A stretch of DNA of 64,000 nt from JAAFHB01 sp038236995 (GTDB lineage Bacteria > Bacteroidota > Bacteroidia > Bacteroidales > Prolixibacteraceae): the NCBI GenBank assembly GCA_038236995.1, contig JBBRZE010000001.1, positions 82,194 to 146,193 of the forward strand, in the 5' to 3' direction. How positions within the stretch are numbered: the first letter of the stretch is position 1; each line of letters begins with the position of its first letter. This document shows positions 53,351 through 62,857 of the stretch, piece by piece. The notes below the pieces were generated by a model. That model saw only the letters and a program-made list of their open reading frames with translations. It was not told the DNA's origin and did not search any database. The position numbers and the translations under genes are program-made.

Positions 53351-55009
53351 ATGAATAATGCTGATACAGTGTCAACAGATGTGCTAATAATCGGAGGCGG
53401 ACCATCTGGCTTAGCCACGGCAATTCATTTATCGGATACATTAAAGTCAAAAGGGAGTAATCAACGAATATTGCTAATTGAAAAAGGAAGCGCCATCGGA
53501 AGCCACATTTTGTCTGGTGCTGTTATTAAAGCAAATGTTTTCAAAGGCTTATTGCCGGATGTCGACTTCACAGAGATTCCCTTCAATGCAAAAGTAACAA
53601 CCGATTCTACGGTGATACTGACTGAAAAAGGATTTTTCAAATTGCCGGTTCATGTGCCATATATGAGCAACAAAGGTAATTACACGGCTTCGTTGGGACA
53701 AATTTGCCGTTTTCTTGCAAAAAAAGCGGAAGAAAAGGGCGTTGAGATCTATACCGGATTCTCTGTTAATGAGATCCTGTATAAAGATGGAAAGGTGATT
53801 GGTGCCAAAACTATTGACACGGGTGTTGACCATCATGGAAATCAACTGGAGAATTTTCAACCGGGAACCCGGATTGAAGCAAAACTGACCATTTTCGCTG
53901 AAGGCACAAGAGGACCATTGGCTAAACGACTGATAGAAAAATTTGAACTCGATAAAGGCAAAAACTGCCAGATCTATTCATTGGCTTGTAAAGAATTGTG
54001 GAGTGTTCCTGAAGGAAATATCAAACCAGGAGAAGTATATCACACAATGGGTTATCCATTGAATCTGAAAGAATTTGGCGGAGGCTTTGTATATGGATTA
54101 AATGATAATAAAGTTGCTGTTGGTTTGGTGGTTGGACTTGAATACGAAGATCCGGGTTTCGATACACACGATGCTTTCAATGTATGGAAAACAACTCCGT
54201 TTGTTTCAAAATTCCTGAAGGGTGGAAAGTTGGTGGAATACGGTGCCAAAACTCTTCCGGAAGGAGGATATTATTCTATCCCTAAGCCATATACCGATAA
54301 TGCACTCATTGTTGGTGATAGCGCCGGATTGGTGGCGATGCCTTCGTTAAAAGGTATACATTTGGCTATTACCTCCGGCATGCTGGCAGCTAAAACTGCT
54401 GCAGAAGCGCTGAGTAAAAACGATTTTTCGGAAAATGTGCTTAGCCAATACGAATCGTCAATGAAAAGCAGTTTGATTTACAAGGATATGTACCCGGTGC
54501 GTAATTTCAGACAAGGCTTTTCCAAAGGCCTGATCATCGGTTCTCTTCATTTTGGAACTCAATTAATAACCGGAGGAGCTGGATTCTTCGGAAGGTTAAA
54601 ATCGCACCCAGACCGGAAAGCAACCAAAACATTGAGTGAATTTAAGGGAATACCTTTCAAAGAAAGATTCAAAGGGAAACTTGAATTTGATAAAATTCTT
54701 ACTTTCGACAAAGCTACAAATGTCTTTTATTCCGGCGTTCATCATGATGAACAACAGGTGGTTCATGTCAAAATAAATAATCCGGAATCGTTTAATGCCA
54801 TCAACATCAAACAATACGGTGCTCCCGAACAATTCTTTTGTTCTTCGGAAGTGTATGAACTTCATACCGACAAAAACGGACATCAGGAAATCCGGATTCA
54901 TGCCGAAAACTGCATGCATTGCAGGACCTGCGATATCAAAACACCGGGCGACGGAATCACATGGTCGGTCCCTAATGGCGGCAATGGTCCGGAATTTCAG
55001 AATATGTAG
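53351..55009 (+). CDS. electron transfer flavoprotein:quinone oxidoreductase (ETF-QO)
   Basis: A 552-residue flavo-iron-sulfur protein: FAD-binding DVLIIGGGPSGLATAIHL, GSHILSGAVI, and the quinone-facing SKGLIIGSLHFGTQLI stretch, ending in a 4Fe-4S domain (FCSSEVYEL, then NCMHCRTCDIKTPGDGITW). It passes electrons from reduced ETF to quinone in the membrane. A clear AGGAGG ribosome site precedes the ATG at 53351. The fused ETF gene follows 105 bp downstream. Confidence 0.95.
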   Translation: MNNADTVSTDVLIIGGGPSGLATAIHLSDTLKSKGSNQRILLIEKGSAIGSHILSGAVIKANVFKGLLPDVDFTEIPFNAKVTTDSTVILTEKGFFKLPVHVPYMSNKGNYTASLGQICRFLAKKAEEKGVEIYTGFSVNEILYKDGKVIGAKTIDTGVDHHGNQLENFQPGTRIEAKLTIFAEGTRGPLAKRLIEKFELDKGKNCQIYSLACKELWSVPEGNIKPGEVYHTMGYPLNLKEFGGGFVYGLNDNKVAVGLVVGLEYEDPGFDTHDAFNVWKTTPFVSKFLKGGKLVEYGAKTLPEGGYYSIPKPYTDNALIVGDSAGLVAMPSLKGIHLAITSGMLAAKTAAEALSKNDFSENVLSQYESSMKSSLIYKDMYPVRNFRQGFSKGLIIGSLHFGTQLITGGAGFFGRLKSHPDRKATKTLSEFKGIPFKERFKGKLEFDKILTFDKATNVFYSGVHHDEQQVVHVKINNPESFNAINIKQYGAPEQFFCSSEVYELHTDKNGHQEIRIHAENCMHCRTCDIKTPGDGITWSVPNGGNGPEFQNM

Positions 55010-55114
55010 TAAAAAAAGTCATTAATAGTCAATATAATACGAAATTGCCTAATAACGCGAAGCAAATGTCATGAATGAGTTGACAGGAAGTAAAAAACAA
55101 GAAATAAGTAAACT

Positions 55115-57061
55115 ATGGCTCTAACAATTATAACTTTAATAAAACAAGTACCACTCCCGACTGAAATGAGAATGGGAGACGATGGATTGATGGATCGGAC
55201 AAAGGCAAAGTCGATTATCAATATTGACTGTCAATTTGGACTTGAAGCCGGATTGCAACTCAAAAAACAAAATCCCGACGCCCGTTTAATTGTTTGTTCC
55301 ATGGGACCGCAATCATTCGAAGTAGCCTTACGCACTGCCATTTCGATGGGTTATGATGAAGCATACCTATTATCCGACCGTAAATTAGGCGGTAGTGATA
55401 CCTATGCCACAGGATTGGCCATTTCAACGATGCTGAAACATTTAGGTTTTACCAAAGACTCAAAAGAACCTTTTATCGTGTTGGCAGGCCGTCAAACCAG
55501 CGATGGTGATACAGCACACGTTCCTTCGCAGGTTGCCGAAAGCCTGGGCATTCCGCAAGCTACATTTGTTGAAAGTGTAAAATCAGATGGAGAAGGAAAT
55601 GTAATTGCAAAACGCATTATCGAAGGTGGTTACCAAATGATGAAATTGCCCATGCCTTGCGCTGTTTCGCTGACGCCTACCGGGATTCCTCCGCGGAAAC
55701 CGTCACTTACCGGGGCAATAAAAGCACGCAATGCTCAAATTACTGTTTTCGGAATTGCTGATATCGGACTTGGAACCGAGAAAATCGGGTTGAGCGGATC
55801 ACCTACCATCGTATCAAATGTGGTAAATATCGTGAGTGAAAGGGCTCCGATAACAATGTCTTTAGGACATAATGATGCGTCACTGGTAGACAGTCTGATC
55901 TCCAACATCAAAAAAGGAGGAAATGTGCTTGAGAAGAAGGAAGCAGCAGAAAAAAAAGTTTCTGAGGCTCCCGATTTTCCTTATTACGACAACAGAAACG
56001 GCGCTAAAGGTATCATCACCTGGGCTGAAATAGCCAACGGAAAAATTGCTCGTCCTTCAATCGAGATACTCACTCCCGCACGTAAGTTGGCAAATGAATT
56101 GGGAAACGACACCAAAATCATAACGCTGCTGGTTGGTAAAAATGTAAAAGATCAGGCGAAAATACTGTTTGAGCATGGCTCGGATGAGGTAATTGTTGTA
56201 GAAGATGACAAACTTGAAGAATACTTGGTACTTCCGTTCTCATCTATTTTTTACCAGGTAATTAAAGAACGCAATCCTGAAATTGCCCTGTTTGCAGCTA
56301 CAACTTCCGGTCGCGAACTTGCTCCGCGAATTGGAATGAAAACCGGTAGTGGCGTAACAGCTGACTGCACAGGACTTGAAATTGGCGAATATATCAACCG
56401 CAAAGAAAAACTGATCAATAAACCGATTCTTTTTTCCCGACGGCCAACTTATGGTGAGAGCAAGCTGGCTACCATTTTGGGATTTGTTTATCCTCAGATT
56501 TCAACTGCCCGCGCCGGAACCTTTGAAGTACCTGCTAAAATGGAAGGACGCACTGGCATTTTATCGACATTCATACCAGCACTGACGGACAATGAGTTCA
56601 CGGTAGAGATACTCAAAACGGTTCGCGGGGAGGGAGGATTGCAAAATCTGTTTGAAGCTGATATTGTAGTTTCAGGCGGCAGAGGAGCGACCGGCGATGG
56701 TTTGGAATTGATTAAAAAACTGGCAGAAGCCTTGAAAGAACAGGGTGTAAAAACGGAGTGGGCTTGCAGTCGTGTGGTAGTAGATGAAGGGTTTGCAGAA
56801 TATGCACATCAGGTAGGACAAACTGGAAAAACGATTCGCCCGAAAGTTTATATCGCAGTGGGTATTTCAGGAGCAATACAGCACCTGGCCGGTATGAAAG
56901 AGTCGGAGAAAATCATAGCCATTGATCATAATCCAAAAGCATCTATATTTCATTTTGTCGATTTTGGAATTGTCGGCGAATACCAGGACATTTTACCTGA
57001 ATTGATTGAAAGGGTGAAAGGTGGATTTACTTTTGGAATTGAGGCTAAAAATAAATTGTGA
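55115..57061 (+). CDS. fused electron transfer flavoprotein EtfB-EtfA
   Basis: A 648-residue fusion. Residues 1-270 are the beta subunit (IKQVPLPTEMRMGDDGLMDR, GRQTSDGDTAHVPSQVAESL); residues about 290-648 are the alpha subunit (GIITWAEIANGKIARPSIEI near its start, then VVSGGRGATGDGL, VGISGAIQHLAGM and the FAD motif region ending HFVDFGIVGEYQDILPELIE). The join is near residue 280 (KKEAAEKKVSEAPDF). Normally EtfB and EtfA are separate. It should carry electrons from acyl-CoA or other dehydrogenases to the ETF-QO encoded just upstream. Confidence 0.93.
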   Translation: MALTIITLIKQVPLPTEMRMGDDGLMDRTKAKSIINIDCQFGLEAGLQLKKQNPDARLIVCSMGPQSFEVALRTAISMGYDEAYLLSDRKLGGSDTYATGLAISTMLKHLGFTKDSKEPFIVLAGRQTSDGDTAHVPSQVAESLGIPQATFVESVKSDGEGNVIAKRIIEGGYQMMKLPMPCAVSLTPTGIPPRKPSLTGAIKARNAQITVFGIADIGLGTEKIGLSGSPTIVSNVVNIVSERAPITMSLGHNDASLVDSLISNIKKGGNVLEKKEAAEKKVSEAPDFPYYDNRNGAKGIITWAEIANGKIARPSIEILTPARKLANELGNDTKIITLLVGKNVKDQAKILFEHGSDEVIVVEDDKLEEYLVLPFSSIFYQVIKERNPEIALFAATTSGRELAPRIGMKTGSGVTADCTGLEIGEYINRKEKLINKPILFSRRPTYGESKLATILGFVYPQISTARAGTFEVPAKMEGRTGILSTFIPALTDNEFTVEILKTVRGEGGLQNLFEADIVVSGGRGATGDGLELIKKLAEALKEQGVKTEWACSRVVVDEGFAEYAHQVGQTGKTIRPKVYIAVGISGAIQHLAGMKESEKIIAIDHNPKASIFHFVDFGIVGEYQDILPELIERVKGGFTFGIEAKNKL

Positions 57062-57153
57062 TTATCTGTGACGATTTATAAGATCAAATTTCTAAGTGCT
57101 CCCACCACTATCCAAAATAGGTGCTTACTCCAGCTTCTTACCGTATTCGGGAA

Positions 57154-57597
57154 TTACATTCCGTCTGGATCTGCTTTTCCAAGCCTGCGGACATGTCTTT
57201 CCTCCAGCGAAAATTTCGCATTCAAAAAGGCAAGTGACAGTTCCATTGATGTTTCAACACCAGTTGTCCTTCCACCCAGGCATAAAACATTCATGTTGTC
57301 ATCTTCTACTCCCTGATGGGCTGCAAAATGATCATTAATCAAGGCTGCCCTTACTCCGGTAACTTTATTTGCAGCAATGGAAGCACCCACGCCGCTACCG
57401 CAAACTGCAATACCTCGTTCAACCTCACCATTTGCAACTGATTTTGCAAGCGGAATCACATAATCGGGGTAATCATCTTCTGAATCATAGGTCTCATTGC
57501 CAAAATCAACAATCGTATAATCCAATTTAGATAACCGCTGTTTCAGCAATTGTTTTAATTCAAATCCGCCGTGATCGGAAGCTATACCAATTTTCAT
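57154..57597 (-). CDS. rpiB: ribose 5-phosphate isomerase B
   Basis: A 147-residue RpiB: IASDHGGFELK (Asp8 and His9), AVCGSGVGASIAANK with the catalytic base Cys66, and RAALINDHFAAHQGVEDDN. It interconverts ribose 5-phosphate and ribulose 5-phosphate. Convergent with the ETF fusion; only about 90 bp between them. Confidence 0.95.
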   Translation of the reverse strand: MKIGIASDHGGFELKQLLKQRLSKLDYTIVDFGNETYDSEDDYPDYVIPLAKSVANGEVERGIAVCGSGVGASIAANKVTGVRAALINDHFAAHQGVEDDNMNVLCLGGRTTGVETSMELSLAFLNAKFSLEERHVRRLGKADPDGM

Positions 57598-58065
57598 AAT
57601 CGTAGAATTTTTGTATCTAACTTTATTTCAATAATCTGAGCGAATCAGCGTGAGATAACCATCCTAATTCTGACAGTTTGGATCATACTAAATCGTAGGT
57701 ATCCTTTGCAATCTGATTTGGCTCCTAAAAACTGTCAAAAATGAATATTGAAGTAAAGTTAATTAAAAAACCAGTTCGACTGCTCCTTCTATTATCAGGC
57801 TTTTAGAATTTTTCCCTGGAGCTTAATGATTCTGGAACAACTTATCTGCCGCTCTTGCAGGCTTCAAGCAAATCAATAATTGGTTTTCGGAAGAAATAGG
57901 GATTGTTTTTATTATCAATAAGTTTGAAGATATATTCTTAATTTTGTGATTCGATATTCCAAAATGGGAAAAACAAAAAAGACGAAAACCTTTTAAATTG
58001 GAATGAGAGTATTACTTTTAGATTTTCAGCGCAAATTAAATTTAAACAATAAACAATTGAAAATT
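57598..58065. other. intergenic region between rpiB and the Tat-exported TIM-barrel gene
   Basis: About 470 bp with no gene visible. TAATTTTG (57939-57946) matches the -7 consensus facing the next gene, with TTTG 13 bp to its left, a short spacer. Confidence 0.35.
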
Positions 58066-58971
58066 ATGCAAAACAGACGAGATTTCTTAAAAATTTCAGC
58101 TGCTGGATCAGTCGGTATGCTGTTATTAGGTGCAGCCGGATGCAAATCTGCTACTGCGATTGACCGAAAAAGCTTCGGCGTTGGTCTTCAGCTTTATAGT
58201 ATTCGTGATGCGATGACAGCTGATGTTCCCGGGACATTAAAAAAGGTTTCGGACATGGGTTATATAAATCTGGAACTTGCGAATTATGCGGAAGGCAAAT
58301 TTTATGGATATGCACCTTCGGAATTCAAGAAGATTGTTGCTGACTTAGGTATGGTGTGCTATAGTAGTCACTCCCAGGTTGAGTCAGCAAATATTACGAT
58401 GGATAAAGCCAAACTAATGGCGGAAGCGCATGCTGGAATTGGGGTTAAGTATTGCATAAAACCTTGGATCGAAGAGCCAGACCGAAATGTTGAATCATAT
58501 AAAAAGATGATTGCAGACTGTAATGAGGTTGGTAAAATTATGAAAGGCGTAGGTATTCAGTTTGGATATCATAACCATAATTTTGAATTTCTCAATACCG
58601 ATGGTATAGTACCTTACTATGATATTTTCTTAAAGGAAATGGATGCTGATCTGATCACGATGGAATTAGACCTTTTCTGGGCGGCTAAAGCCGGTCAGGA
58701 TCCGGTAGAAATGTTTAACAAGTATCCTGGAAGGTTCCAGCTTCTCCATTTTAAAGATATGAAGACCAATCAGCCACCATTCTTTACCGTGATTAAAGAC
58801 GACATTTGTAGTGTTGGCGAGGGCGTAATTGATTTCAAGAAGATCGTTGCAGCAAAAGACATTGCCGGAGCGAAATGCTTTATCGTTGAAGATGATAATC
58901 AAGGTAATGGAAAACCTTTTGAAGGGATTGAAACCAGTATTAAAAATGTTACCACAAAAATTTTGAAATAA
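58066..58971 (+). CDS. Tat-exported sugar phosphate isomerase/epimerase-like TIM barrel
   Basis: A 301-residue protein; ATG at 58066 gives the twin-arginine signal NRRDFLKISAAGSVGMLLLG with a lipobox GAAGC. The mature part is a xylose isomerase-like TIM barrel: FGVGLQLYSIRDAM, GIQFGYHNHNFEF, TMELDLFWAAKAGQDP, LLHFKDM and FIVEDDNQ, the metal-binding Glu/Asp/His positions of the family. Exported members in Bacteroidota probably act on sugars in the periplasm; substrate unknown. Confidence 0.88.
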   Translation: MQNRRDFLKISAAGSVGMLLLGAAGCKSATAIDRKSFGVGLQLYSIRDAMTADVPGTLKKVSDMGYINLELANYAEGKFYGYAPSEFKKIVADLGMVCYSSHSQVESANITMDKAKLMAEAHAGIGVKYCIKPWIEEPDRNVESYKKMIADCNEVGKIMKGVGIQFGYHNHNFEFLNTDGIVPYYDIFLKEMDADLITMELDLFWAAKAGQDPVEMFNKYPGRFQLLHFKDMKTNQPPFFTVIKDDICSVGEGVIDFKKIVAAKDIAGAKCFIVEDDNQGNGKPFEGIETSIKNVTTKILK

Positions 58972-58985
58972 TATTTTAAACTATT

Positions 58986-59018
58986 AAAAGGTCCAGACCA
59001 ATCGGTTTGGACCTTTAT
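58986..59018. terminator. bidirectional terminator
   Basis: AAAGGTCCAGACC and GGTTTGGACCTTT pair around AATC between two convergent genes, with A-rich left and T-rich right flanks. Confidence 0.8.
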
Positions 59019-59023
59019 TTTGA

Positions 59024-60277
59024 CTATTTAAATTTCTTTAATAACTCTTTTACAGCATCCTTGTGTACCGTAAATCCCATCATTTTCAGTTTGATGTAAT
59101 CTTCGTGAAAGAAATAATATCCAAAATTGGGATTGTCTGAGCCTACATTTCTTGATCCTGAACTTGAATCCTTTATCAGGAACCAATCTTTACCGGAGCC
59201 TTTATAATTTTCTAAGTAGCCAATCAGTTGCATTCCATGATCGTCGGTAGTTGTTTCGTTCGAAAACCTGAACTGACGGGCATCTTCATTGATATAAGCT
59301 GAAGGGATGTCGTAATCGGGAATCAATGCACAATTGGTTTCGCGACTGAAACCCGATTCAGATACATCACCGCCAATGCTCATCGTAAATCCATTTTTAA
59401 TGGCTTTTTTGAGTGCTTCCATAAAATCATCAAGCGGAACATTGTAGTATTCTTTATTGTGCCACCAGTTGTCTGTCACTTTGTATTCAACTTGTTGCCA
59501 GTAAGGTTCCTGTTTATAAGAAAGGATTTCCACATAATCATCCGAATTAATTTTCAGGTAATCTTTCAGGTAAGTTTTCGGCGTAAAAGTTTTGCCATCA
59601 ACGACAAATTCGGTCGGTGGAACGCCAAGGTAATGGTTCATAATCGATTTGATGGTTTCCAAACCATATTCAACATTCCATGCATTCGATGTTTTCATTG
59701 AATTCAGGAAGGCGGTCATTTCTTGCACCATTTTGGCATGACTGTGAAATTTCCGTCCATCGATTAATCCGGTATAGGCATCATCAGGAACAGCGCCATA
59801 CATTTTCATGATACGGGCCACTGCATTTCCTTCTGATCCTTCTGAAAATACAGAGTTACCTCTCTTTTCAATAAACCGCCGGGCTTTCTCGATGTATTCA
59901 CAATAGGCAGTATAAATTTCAGAGATTTCTATCTTTTTGTTTTGCTGGCGCAGAACTTCCGATTCGTAAAAGGAAATCGTTGAAAAACTCCAGCAAGTTC
60001 CGGCATTTCCCTGCGACTGGGTTGCATTGCTCCAAACTGTTTTGTACAAGGCTTGATTGTTAGGCAAATCCATGCCCGACTGATCCATCACAAAGCGTTT
60101 ATACGGCTCTTTTTCTGCCTGTTTTTCTTCAACGGCAGTCACATCCTTCAGGATCGACTCAATGTAAAAACCTTTACCTTTTTCTTCAATAATTATTTTG
60201 CCTTTGCTTACATTCTGAGCAAGGCTGTTTAAGGTCAGCACGGAAAATAAACCGACGGTTAACAATGTTTTGTTCAT
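59024..60277 (-). CDS. exported C1-family (bleomycin hydrolase/PepC-like) cysteine peptidase
   Basis: A 417-residue protein with a signal peptide (TLLTVGLFSVLTLNSLAQ); start ATG 60277 rather than the longer frame. The active-site Cys95 is in QGNAGTCWSFSTISFYESEV, with the oxyanion Gln before it; the His is in DDHGMQLIGY. Where classical PepC and bleomycin hydrolase have a catalytic Asn (NSWG), this protein has Asp in FLIKDSSSGS. It should be a periplasmic aminopeptidase-like enzyme. Confidence 0.9.
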   Translation of the reverse strand: MNKTLLTVGLFSVLTLNSLAQNVSKGKIIIEEKGKGFYIESILKDVTAVEEKQAEKEPYKRFVMDQSGMDLPNNQALYKTVWSNATQSQGNAGTCWSFSTISFYESEVLRQQNKKIEISEIYTAYCEYIEKARRFIEKRGNSVFSEGSEGNAVARIMKMYGAVPDDAYTGLIDGRKFHSHAKMVQEMTAFLNSMKTSNAWNVEYGLETIKSIMNHYLGVPPTEFVVDGKTFTPKTYLKDYLKINSDDYVEILSYKQEPYWQQVEYKVTDNWWHNKEYYNVPLDDFMEALKKAIKNGFTMSIGGDVSESGFSRETNCALIPDYDIPSAYINEDARQFRFSNETTTDDHGMQLIGYLENYKGSGKDWFLIKDSSSGSRNVGSDNPNFGYYFFHEDYIKLKMMGFTVHKDAVKELLKKFK

Positions 60278-60446
60278 CTTTCTGATTTTTTTAAAGTGCG
60301 AAATATAGGTCAAACTTTTCAGGTTCTTCCTGAAGAATATCAGGTTTTAACTACACTTACTTTCTAAAGTTTACCGCCTTTCTTCACACGACGAAATTTT
60401 TTAGGTTTTTTTTTGTCCAGACTATTGGATATTCAATTTTGTTTCC

Positions 60447-60473
60447 TAGCTTTGTATTACAAAGTACTTTCAA
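60447..60473 (+). promoter_or_regulatory. promoter -7 element and operator-like site A of the creD locus
   Basis: TAGCTTTG (60447-60454) matches TAnnTTTG. The following 24 bases (60450-60473) contain the odd palindrome TTTGTATTACAAA and the perfect palindrome AAAGTACTTT (60461-60470), and agree with site B before creD at 22 of 24 positions. Confidence 0.55.
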
Positions 60474-61112
60474 ATGAAAACAAGTTCAACAAATCCCAAT
60501 TTAGATCTTCAGACCATTCGTGAAATGATGGAACGGTCATCCAAATATTTGTCGTTAAGCGGACTATCTGGTATTTTTGCTGGTGTATGTGCTCTGATAG
60601 GAGCTGCAATTGCATGGTTTTTTATGCTGGATTCGGGCTACTTTCAGTACGACGGATACATGCATATTCCAGGGGGATGGTCAACATCAGGCATCAGGTT
60701 TTATCTCGCAATGGATGCGATGCTGGTTTTTGGATTTGCAGTTTTGGGAGCTATTTACTTTTCAAAGAGGAAGGCAAGGAAGGCTGGTCAACCGTTTTGG
60801 ACGAATACAACCCAACGGTTACTCATCAATTTATTGATTCCACTGGTTTCAGGAGGAATTTTCACATTGATTTTGGTGTTTCGGAACAATTTGGAACTGG
60901 TCGCTTCTGTAATGCTGATTTTTTACGGGTTGTCGCTGGTAAATGCAGGGAAGTTTACTTTTAGCGAGATTCATTACCTTGGACTGACAGAAATTGTGCT
61001 GGGCATTCTGGCTGGTGTCTTCATTAATTACGGACTACTTTTCTGGACAATAGGTTTTGGTTTGATGCATATCGTTTACGGTACAGTAATGTTTTACAGG
61101 CACGAACGTTAA
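60474..61112 (+). CDS. membrane protein of the creD locus
   Basis: A 212-residue protein with an N-terminal soluble helix (NLDLQTIREMMERSSKYLSL) and about six membrane helices (two near 32-60, then 75-92, 112-132, 140-160 and 175-200). Such proteins precede a small winged-helix regulator and CreD in many Bacteroidota. Function unknown. Its ATG follows operator-like site A with no gap, so repression there would block both promoter and translation start. Confidence 0.75.
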   Translation: MKTSSTNPNLDLQTIREMMERSSKYLSLSGLSGIFAGVCALIGAAIAWFFMLDSGYFQYDGYMHIPGGWSTSGIRFYLAMDAMLVFGFAVLGAIYFSKRKARKAGQPFWTNTTQRLLINLLIPLVSGGIFTLILVFRNNLELVASVMLIFYGLSLVNAGKFTFSEIHYLGLTEIVLGILAGVFINYGLLFWTIGFGLMHIVYGTVMFYRHER

Positions 61113-61181
61113 AAATGTCGAAGTTTTCATAATCTGTAGTATAATTTAAATTGCAAATCATTAAACAGTAAATAATTTCTT

Positions 61182-61478
61182 GTGAAGAATCCAATTTCAA
61201 ACCTTCAGAAAGTATTTGAAAGCCGCATCAGGCTCGGAATCATGTCGGCACTTATGGTGAATGACACGGTTGATTTTAATGCGCTGAAGGAACTGCTCGG
61301 ATTGACTGACGGGAACCTTGCCAGTCATTTGAAAGCTTTGGAACAACAGGAAATTATTGTGGTTTCGAAGCAATTTATTGGACGGAAGCCAAGTACAACC
61401 TATAAGGCATCCGAGCGGGGAAGGGATTTGTTTCGTAAGCATTTGACGGCACTTGAAAAATTAATAAAAAACCAATAA
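61182..61478 (+). CDS. small winged-helix transcriptional regulator
   Basis: A 98-residue winged-helix protein starting at GTG (61182): RIRLGIMSALMVNDTVDFNA, ELLGLTDGNLASHLKALEQQ (recognition helix) and GRKPSTTYKASERGRDLF (wing). It resembles the one-domain ArsR/MarR-like regulators encoded before creD in Bacteroidota. It probably binds the two AAAGTACTTT sites in this locus. Confidence 0.85.
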   Translation: MKNPISNLQKVFESRIRLGIMSALMVNDTVDFNALKELLGLTDGNLASHLKALEQQEIIVVSKQFIGRKPSTTYKASERGRDLFRKHLTALEKLIKNQ

Positions 61479-61494
61479 TTTTTTTAACCAAGCA

Positions 61495-61518
61495 CTTTGT
61501 ATATCAAAGTACTTTCAA
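61495..61518 (+). promoter_or_regulatory. operator-like site B before creD
   Basis: In the 51-bp gap between the regulator and creD, these 24 bases match site A at 22 of 24 positions, including CAAAGTACTTTCAA and the palindrome AAAGTACTTT (61506-61515). Confidence 0.55.
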
Positions 61519-61529
61519 TACTTAAAACA

Positions 61530-62837
61530 ATGGAAACAAGAGGTATTCAACAGTTCATGAACAGTTACAGTGTTAAGATGATCATCGTTTCAGGATTGGC
61601 CATTTTGCTGCTTATCCCGTCGTTTTTGATAATGGAAGTTATTAACGAGCGAATTGCTCTCAGTCTAAAGGTGAAAAATGAACTTTATGCGCAGTGGGGT
61701 GGAAAACAGGTAGTAGCCGGTCCTGTATTAAATGTACCGTTTTTGGTGATGGAACCGGGGGAGAATAATCAGGCAAACCGCGAACGGCGTGGGGTTGCCC
61801 ATTTCCTGCCTGAAACATTAAAAACAGATGGGGTTCTGTATCCGGAAACAAGGCAACGTGGGATCTATAAAGTCGTGGTTTACGAAGGCAATCTCAAATT
61901 GAAAGGATCGTTTTCCCAGCCTGATGTTTCACAGTTGGATCTTCAAAATGCACAATATAATTGGAGCGCCGCTTATTTCACAATTGGTGTTTCGGATATG
62001 CGTGGGATTAAAAACCTTCCGGAACTGGTTATTAATGGTCAGAAATGCAAGGTTGAACCTGGTGTTGCCGATATCGATTTGTTTCAGTCGGGGATGACCA
62101 TAAAAGCCAATTCTGTTGACCTGAAAAAGCCCATGAATTTTGAAATAGAGCTGGTCTTAAATGGATCGGAGGACCTGTCAGTGGAGGCGTTGGGGAAAAC
62201 GTCAGAAGTTACAATGAAGTCCGACTGGGCACAGCCAAGTTTTACGGGTGGTTTTCTTCCAGCAAATCGTCGGGTTACCGCAAAAGGATTTACGGCTGAT
62301 TGGCTGGTGACCCACATGAACCGTAATTTTCCGCAGCAATGGACCGACCGTAAATTTAACGCACACGAGGCAAAATTAGGTGTTGAACTGCTCATTCCTG
62401 TTGATCATTACCAAAAATCGATGCGTTCGGTAAAGTATGCCATCTTGTTTATTGCCCTGAACTTTATCATCTTTCTTTTCATTGAAATTAAAAGCAAATT
62501 CAGGATTCATCCGTTCCAGTATTCATTAGTGGCTTTTGCATTGCTGATCTTTTATGCACTCCTGACTTCAATCGGTGAACAAACCGGATTCAACCTGGCT
62601 TATCTGATTTCGGCAGTGGCTGTAACTTTGCTGATTTCATGGTATACTTTTACCATACTGCGAAATGTACGAATGGTGGCCTGGGTAACGCTTTTACAAA
62701 CGGGCTTGTATCTGTTCCTGTTTACCATTTTACAGTTGCAGGACTACGCGCTGTTAGCCGGAAGCATCGGACTGTTTATAATTCTGGCAATTATCATGCG
62801 TGCATCACAGCAAATTAAATGGTATTCAGAAGAATAG
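61530..62837 (+). CDS. creD: cell envelope integrity protein CreD
   Basis: A 435-residue inner membrane protein; the ATG at 61530 is used (a TTG eleven codons earlier lies inside the operator-like site). An N-terminal helix (about 20-38, MIIVSGLAILLLIPSFLIM) and the motif IALSLKVKNELYAQWGGKQ, VAGPVLNVPFLV lead into a large periplasmic domain and about five C-terminal helices. CreD is linked to envelope integrity and beta-lactam or colicin response in other bacteria. Shorter than E. coli CreD by a small margin. Confidence 0.9.
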   Translation: METRGIQQFMNSYSVKMIIVSGLAILLLIPSFLIMEVINERIALSLKVKNELYAQWGGKQVVAGPVLNVPFLVMEPGENNQANRERRGVAHFLPETLKTDGVLYPETRQRGIYKVVVYEGNLKLKGSFSQPDVSQLDLQNAQYNWSAAYFTIGVSDMRGIKNLPELVINGQKCKVEPGVADIDLFQSGMTIKANSVDLKKPMNFEIELVLNGSEDLSVEALGKTSEVTMKSDWAQPSFTGGFLPANRRVTAKGFTADWLVTHMNRNFPQQWTDRKFNAHEAKLGVELLIPVDHYQKSMRSVKYAILFIALNFIIFLFIEIKSKFRIHPFQYSLVAFALLIFYALLTSIGEQTGFNLAYLISAVAVTLLISWYTFTILRNVRMVAWVTLLQTGLYLFLFTILQLQDYALLAGSIGLFIILAIIMRASQQIKWYSEE

Positions 62838-62857
62838 ATCGTAAGCGTTTAAAGAAC

